Origin: an uncultured Clostridium sp.
GTDB lineage: Bacteria; Bacillota; Clostridia; TANB77; CAG-508
DNA length: 10,084 bases
Reading direction: 5' to 3'
Assembly (NCBI GenBank): GCA_950059165.1
Contig: CATLUC010000006.1
Coordinates: 24,972 to 35,055 of the forward strand
Made by a program: the position numbers and the translations under genes. Shown here piece by piece: positions 6,922 through 10,084 of this stretch; the first letter of the stretch is position 1, and the number at the start of each line of letters is the position of its first letter. The notes beneath the pieces were generated by a model that was given only the letters and a program-made list of their open reading frames with translations, was not told the DNA's origin and did no database searches.

Positions 6922-7132
6922 TTTTCCACAGTTTTTTCTGTTTTTTTCCACATTTTAAATTTTTTTTCCACAATTTTATTGACTTATTGTGTATAAATCT
7001 GTTATTATTGGGGGGTAAAAAATTATGAGAGATTTTTACTGAAAATACTTGAATTTATGTTCGTATGAATCATCTTTATTTTTACAAAAATTTATCAAAA
7101 TTATCAACACTTGTGGATAATTTTGTGGATAA
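6922..7132. other. Origin part 1 (upstream of dnaA): DnaA-box cluster
   Basis: DnaA-box-like nonamers on one strand are TTTTCCACA at 6922-6930, 6944-6952 and 6964-6972, spaced 22 and 20 bases apart, and the one-mismatch TTATCAACA at 7101-7109. On the other strand are TGTGTATAA at 6988-6996 and perfect TGTGGATAA at 7112-7120 and 7124-7132. The first three are helically phased at about two turns. The flanking DNA is extremely AT-rich. Together with the cluster after dnaA this resembles the bipartite origin known in Bacillus subtilis. Confidence 0.8.
6979..7008 (+). promoter_or_regulatory. dnaA promoter with an embedded DnaA box
   Basis: TTGACT (6979-6984) and TATTAT (7003-7008) are separated by 18 bases. 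The DnaA box TGTGTATAA (6988-6996) lies inside the spacer, so bound DnaA would block RNA polymerase; autorepression is inferred from this overlap. The leader of about 145 bases to the dnaA start carries two perfect boxes. Confidence 0.6.
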
Positions 7133-7157
7133 CTTTTTAATGGAAAGGATGATTTTA

Positions 7158-8541
7158 ATGGCTTTTGAAAAAGATGAACTTATAAAAAAAATTAAAAATG
7201 AGCTTAGACCTGAACTTACTACTATTTCTTTTAATACTTGGATTGAACCTTTAAATATCCGTAGTATTGATGGAAATCATATTGTTTTTACTGCTGTTTC
7301 TGAATTTCAAAAGGATTTTATTGAAAATAAGTATAAGCCTTTGATTTTAAATACTTTGCAATTTATTACTAATAAGGATTGGACTTATGATGTTATTGAT
7401 TTGGAAAAAGAGGCTAAGGAAAAGGGGCTAGATTTAGATGGAAATGTTACAAATACTGCTCCTTCGCAAGAGGGTAAGGAAAATGTTATTTCTTCTGAGG
7501 TTCAGCAAAATCAAGCTTCTTTAAATCCAAAGTATACTTTTGATACTTTTGTTATTGGGGATAATAATGAGTTTGCTAATGCTGCTGCTTTGGCTGTTGG
7601 AAATAATAATCTTGCTGATGCTTATAATCCTTTGTTTTTGTACGGTGGTGTAGGCTTACGGTAAAACACATTTGATGCATGCTATTGGTCATAAAATGAT
7701 TGAAAATAATAGGAATTGTAATGTTTTGTATGTTACTTCTGAAAAGTTTACTAATCAATTGATTAATGCTATTAGGGATAATAAAAATGAACTTTTTAGG
7801 AAAAAGTATAGGAATATTGATGTTTTGCTTATTGATGATATTCAATTTATTGGTGGCAAGGATAGGGTTCAAGAGGAGTTTTTTCATACTTTTAATACTT
7901 TGTATGAGGAGCATAAGCAAATTGTTGTTTCTAGTGATAAACAACCTAAGGATATTCCTTTTTTGGAGGATAGGCTTAAGTCTAGGTTTGAATGGGGTCT
8001 TTTGGCTGATATTTCAGTTCCTAATTATGAAACTCGTCTTGCTATTTTAAGGAAAAAGGCTCAAGAAGAAAGTGTTGTTATTGATGACCATATTCTTTCT
8101 AATATTGCTAATCGTATTGATTCTAATATTAGGGAGCTTGAGGGTGTGTTTAATAAAATTGTTGCTATGGCTTCTTTGACTCACAGCCCTATTACTATTG
8201 AGTTGGCTGAAAGTACTATTAATGAGTTTAAGTATGAGAAGGAAAAGGTTATTTCTTGCGATTTTATTAAAGAGACTGTTGCTAAATATTTTAGTATTAA
8301 TAAAGATGATTTGTCTAGTAATAAGCGTTCTAATGATATTGCTTTTCCAAGGCAAATTGCTATGTATTTGTGTAGAGAGATTGCTAATATGTCTTATCCT
8401 CAAATTGGTAATGATTTTGGGGGTAGGGATCATTCTACTGTTATGCATGGTTGTAAGAAGATAGAAAAGGAAATTAAGGAAAAAAATAATACTAAGTTGA
8501 TTGTGGAAAGTGTTAAAAATATTATTGATGGCAAACAATGA
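7158..8541 (+). CDS. dnaA: Chromosomal replication initiator DnaA, interrupted by a +1 frameshift in Walker A
   Basis: DnaA is the AAA+ initiator that binds origin boxes and melts the unwinding element. A full 460-residue protein is obtained only by skipping base 7659. Residues 1-167 come from the first frame: domain I (about 1-82), a short linker, then the start of the AAA+ domain (YTFDTFVIG onward, about 125) up to GGVGL (163-167). Residues 168-460 come from the second frame: GKTH completing Walker A, Walker B LLIDDIQ (223-229), and domain IV with the box-binding signature IGNDFGGRDHSTVMHG (416-431). Unshifted reading gives CGG then TAA, a 168-residue product lacking ATPase and DNA-binding parts. 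The start at 7158 has AAAGGA eight bases upstream and gives MAFEKDELI; in-frame ATGs at 7140 and 7149 are less well placed. Both halves are otherwise intact. Confidence 0.95.
7651..7665 (+). other. Candidate +1 frameshift site in dnaA Walker A
   Basis: The sequence GGC TTA C GGT AAA ACA has one extra base (C7659) between Leu167 and the Gly of GKT. In the zero frame the codons are TTA CGG TAA, a CGG directly followed by a stop. Skipping the C restores GVGLGKT, invariant in DnaA. A GGTGGTG run (7644-7650) lies nine bases upstream and could act as an internal Shine-Dalgarno, but it is also just the glycine codons of Walker A. The layout matches that in mnmE. Confidence 0.6.
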
Positions 8542-8861
8542 TTGTGAAAATGTTTTTTTGGTTTTTTTGAAATTTGTGTTTGAAAAATTATTGTTCGTGA
8601 AAAACTTTTTAATCTGTTCTTACGGAAATAACAGGTTGGATATCCACATCTAGTTGTTTATATGTTGTTTATAAGGTGTGTATATGTCGTTTTTTCACAA
8701 TTGTGATTTGAAAGTGTGGATAATTTTTTTAGTTTTCCACTAACTTATTAACAATAGTTTTTCTAGGGATTTTAACTTTCAACATGGTTTTCCACAGTTT
8801 CCACTCGACCTAATACTATTACTACTAATAATATTATATTTATATAAAAGGAGGAAGCAAA
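8542..8861. other. Origin part 2 (dnaA-dnaN gap): DnaA boxes and flanking palindromes
   Basis: This 320-base gap holds a perfect box TGTGGATAA (8715-8723), a TTTTCCACA (8788-8796) immediately before the unwinding element, and near-boxes ATATCCACA (8640-8648), TGTGTATAT (8677-8685) and TTTTTCACA (8691-8699). TCACAATTGTGA (8695-8706) is a perfect 12-bp palindrome formed by two back-to-back partial boxes. CTGTT (8614-8618) and AACAG (8630-8634) form a small inverted repeat. No protein gene is visible, and no confident dnaN promoter. Confidence 0.8.
8801..8836 (+). other. DnaA-trio run: likely origin unwinding element
   Basis: After the TTTTCCACA box comes a GC-richer patch (8801-8810), then nine consecutive triplets CTA ATA CTA TTA CTA CTA ATA ATA TTA (8810-8836). 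The complementary strand therefore reads 3'-GAT TAT GAT AAT GAT GAT TAT TAT AAT, the repeating DnaA-trio pattern described in B. subtilis, where DnaA filaments load on the single strand. The position beside a box and GC cluster, at the dnaN side, fits that model. Confidence 0.75.
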
Positions 8862-9983
8862 ATGAAGATAGTTTGTTATAAGGATACAATCCTTAAGGCT
8901 ATTAATTCCGTAGTTAAAGGTGTAGCTTCTAAAACTACTATGCCTATACTAGAAGGAATATTGATTCAAACAAATGATAATGAAATAAAATTAACTACTT
9001 ATGATTTAGAAATTGGGATTGAATGTGTTATGAGTTGTGAGGTAAAAGAACAGGGTAGTACTGTTGTTAATGCTATTATGTTTAGTGAAATTATTAGAAA
9101 ACTTCCTAATACTGAGATTCATATTTCTGTTAATGATAAAAATTTGTTGGAAATTGAGTGTGAAGGGTCTTTGTATAAACTTGCTACTATGAATCCTGAA
9201 GAATTTCCTGAACTTCCTAAAATTGAGGTTGAAAATTCTATTGAGCTAGACCAGTGTGTTTTGAAGAATATGATTAGAAAGACGATTTTTGCAGTAAGTC
9301 AAGAGGAGAGTAGACAGATTTTTACAGGTTGTTTGTTTGAGATTGAGAGTAATAAGCTAAGTTTGGTTTGTGTTGATGGTTTTCGTTTGGCTTTGAGGTC
9401 TATTTTCTTGAATAAACAAAGTAATGATTTTAAGGCTGTTATTCCAGGTAAAACTTTAAATGAGGTTAATAAGATTATTTCTGATGGTTTTGAACCTGTA
9501 AAGATTGGTGTTGCGAAAAATCAGGCTTTATTTGAGATGGATAATTGTAAGGTTGTTACTAGAATTTTAGATGGAGAGTTTTTAAATTATAAAAATGTTA
9601 TTCCAAGTAATTGGGAAACTAGAATTAAGGTAAATACAAATAATATTCAGGATAGTTTTGAGAGGATTAGTTTGATTTCGGCTTCTACAGTGGAGAAGGA
9701 GAAGAAGTATCCTGTAAAGGTTCAAGTTGATATTGGTAAGGTTGTTATTTCTTGTACTACACAGACAGGAGATGCTAAAGAAGAGTTATATGTTGAAACT
9801 GAGGGAAAGAATTTAGAAGCAGGTTTTAATCCTAAATATTTCTTGGATTGTTTGAAGGCTATTGATGATGAGGAAGTTTTTGTTGAGTTTGGAACTAGTA
9901 TTTCTCCTTGTTTGATTAAGCCTATTGAGAATAATGATTATACTTATATGATTTTACCAATTAGGTTGAAAGAAGATGATTAG
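8862..9983 (+). CDS. dnaN: DNA polymerase III sliding clamp, beta subunit
   Basis: DnaN is the ring-shaped clamp that tethers the replicative polymerase and other partners to DNA. The 373-residue product fits three repeated clamp domains (about 1-125, 126-245, 246-373). Recognisable blocks are SKTTMPILEGILI near the N-terminus, VCVDGFRLALR in domain 2, and the C-terminal YMILPIRL that closes the peptide-binding pocket. AAGGAGG at 8848-8854 lies seven bases before the ATG. It contains IPGKTLNEV, which looks like a P-loop fragment but is a normal clamp sequence. No frameshift or truncation is seen. It follows dnaA, separated by the second origin cluster. Confidence 0.97.
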   Translation: MKIVCYKDTILKAINSVVKGVASKTTMPILEGILIQTNDNEIKLTTYDLEIGIECVMSCEVKEQGSTVVNAIMFSEIIRKLPNTEIHISVNDKNLLEIECEGSLYKLATMNPEEFPELPKIEVENSIELDQCVLKNMIRKTIFAVSQEESRQIFTGCLFEIESNKLSLVCVDGFRLALRSIFLNKQSNDFKAVIPGKTLNEVNKIISDGFEPVKIGVAKNQALFEMDNCKVVTRILDGEFLNYKNVIPSNWETRIKVNTNNIQDSFERISLISASTVEKEKKYPVKVQVDIGKVVISCTTQTGDAKEELYVETEGKNLEAGFNPKYFLDCLKAIDDEEVFVEFGTSISPCLIKPIENNDYTYMILPIRLKEDD

Positions 9984-10010
9984 AGGTAGAGTTTCTCTGC
10001 CTTTAAATTT
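9984..10010 (+). terminator. Weak hairpin after dnaN
   Basis: AGGTAGAG (9984-9991) and CTCTGCCT (9995-10002) form an 8-bp stem with one G-U pair and a TTT loop, immediately after the dnaN stop. It is followed by TTAAATTTTT, an interrupted T-tract, so termination is probably partial. Confidence 0.5.
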
Positions 10011-10029
10011 TTAAATTTAATTATTAAAA

Positions 10030-10057
10030 TGGTTTGAGCTAAAAGATGGTGTATAAT
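10030..10057 (+). promoter_or_regulatory. Possible promoter for the gene after dnaN
   Basis: TATAAT at 10052-10057 is a perfect -10 hexamer. The best -35 at a suitable distance is TGGTTT (10030-10035, spacer 16), which is poor. The downstream gene is outside the window. Confidence 0.3.
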
Positions 10058-10084
10058 ATAAAAAAAAGTATTTTTTGTAAGTTT

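Noticed and set aside
7065..7157. Upstream in-frame ATG (7065) as the dnaA start
   Set aside because: It would add 31 residues encoded across two DnaA boxes, has no ribosome-binding site and does not resemble DnaA N-termini. The ATG at 7158 has a well-spaced AAAGGA.
9440..9460. IPGKTLNEV in dnaN as a P-loop
   Set aside because: It lacks the GxxxxGK spacing and lies in normal clamp sequence. It was kept only as a comparison sequence for the inserted-C sites.

Overview
This window is the replication-origin neighbourhood of a very AT-rich Bacillota genome, probably a Clostridia-like gut or host-associated lineage. The evidence is the conserved order rsmG-mnmG-mnmE-jag-yidC-yidD-rnpA-rpmH on the minus strand, diverging from dnaA-dnaN on the plus strand, with DnaA-box clusters on both sides of dnaA. 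Species cannot be read from the sequence.

Layout. Positions 1-31 hold the first ten codons of a minus-strand gene that by position should be rsmG. The minus-strand block then runs right to left: rpmH (6669-6803), rnpA (6120-6473), yidD (5905-6123, 4-nt overlap with rnpA), yidC (4991-5887), jag (4266-4955), mnmE (2739-4104) and mnmG (274-2148). A strong promoter precedes rpmH. A hairpin and a probable second promoter separate jag from mnmE. On the plus strand, dnaA (7158-8541) and dnaN (8862-9983) follow a bipartite origin. The first part (6811-7157) has DnaA boxes and the dnaA promoter. The second part (8542-8861) has more boxes, a GC-richer patch and a run of DnaA-trio triplets marking the likely unwinding site.

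The genes combine chromosome initiation (DnaA, DnaN), tRNA processing and wobble-uridine modification (RnpA, MnmE, MnmG), the ribosome (L34, probably RsmG), membrane protein insertion (YidC, YidD) and an RNA-binding protein (Jag/KhpB).

Two things are unusual. First, dnaA and mnmE, the only two P-loop NTPases in the window, each carry one extra C at the same place: directly before the Gly-Lys-Ser/Thr codons of Walker A. Each extra C creates an in-frame CGG codon, and I found no other in-frame CGG in any gene here. An almost identical stretch in dnaN, which is not a P-loop gene, has no extra base. This is either programmed +1 frameshifting at a starved or unassigned CGG codon, or a remarkable pair of sequence errors or mutations.

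Second, two copies of a ~175-nt near-palindromic element sit in the gaps downstream of mnmG and of mnmE. They share a long hairpin with compensatory base changes and an identical internal loop, which suggests a structured RNA or an RNA-like mobile repeat. I do not recognise its family.
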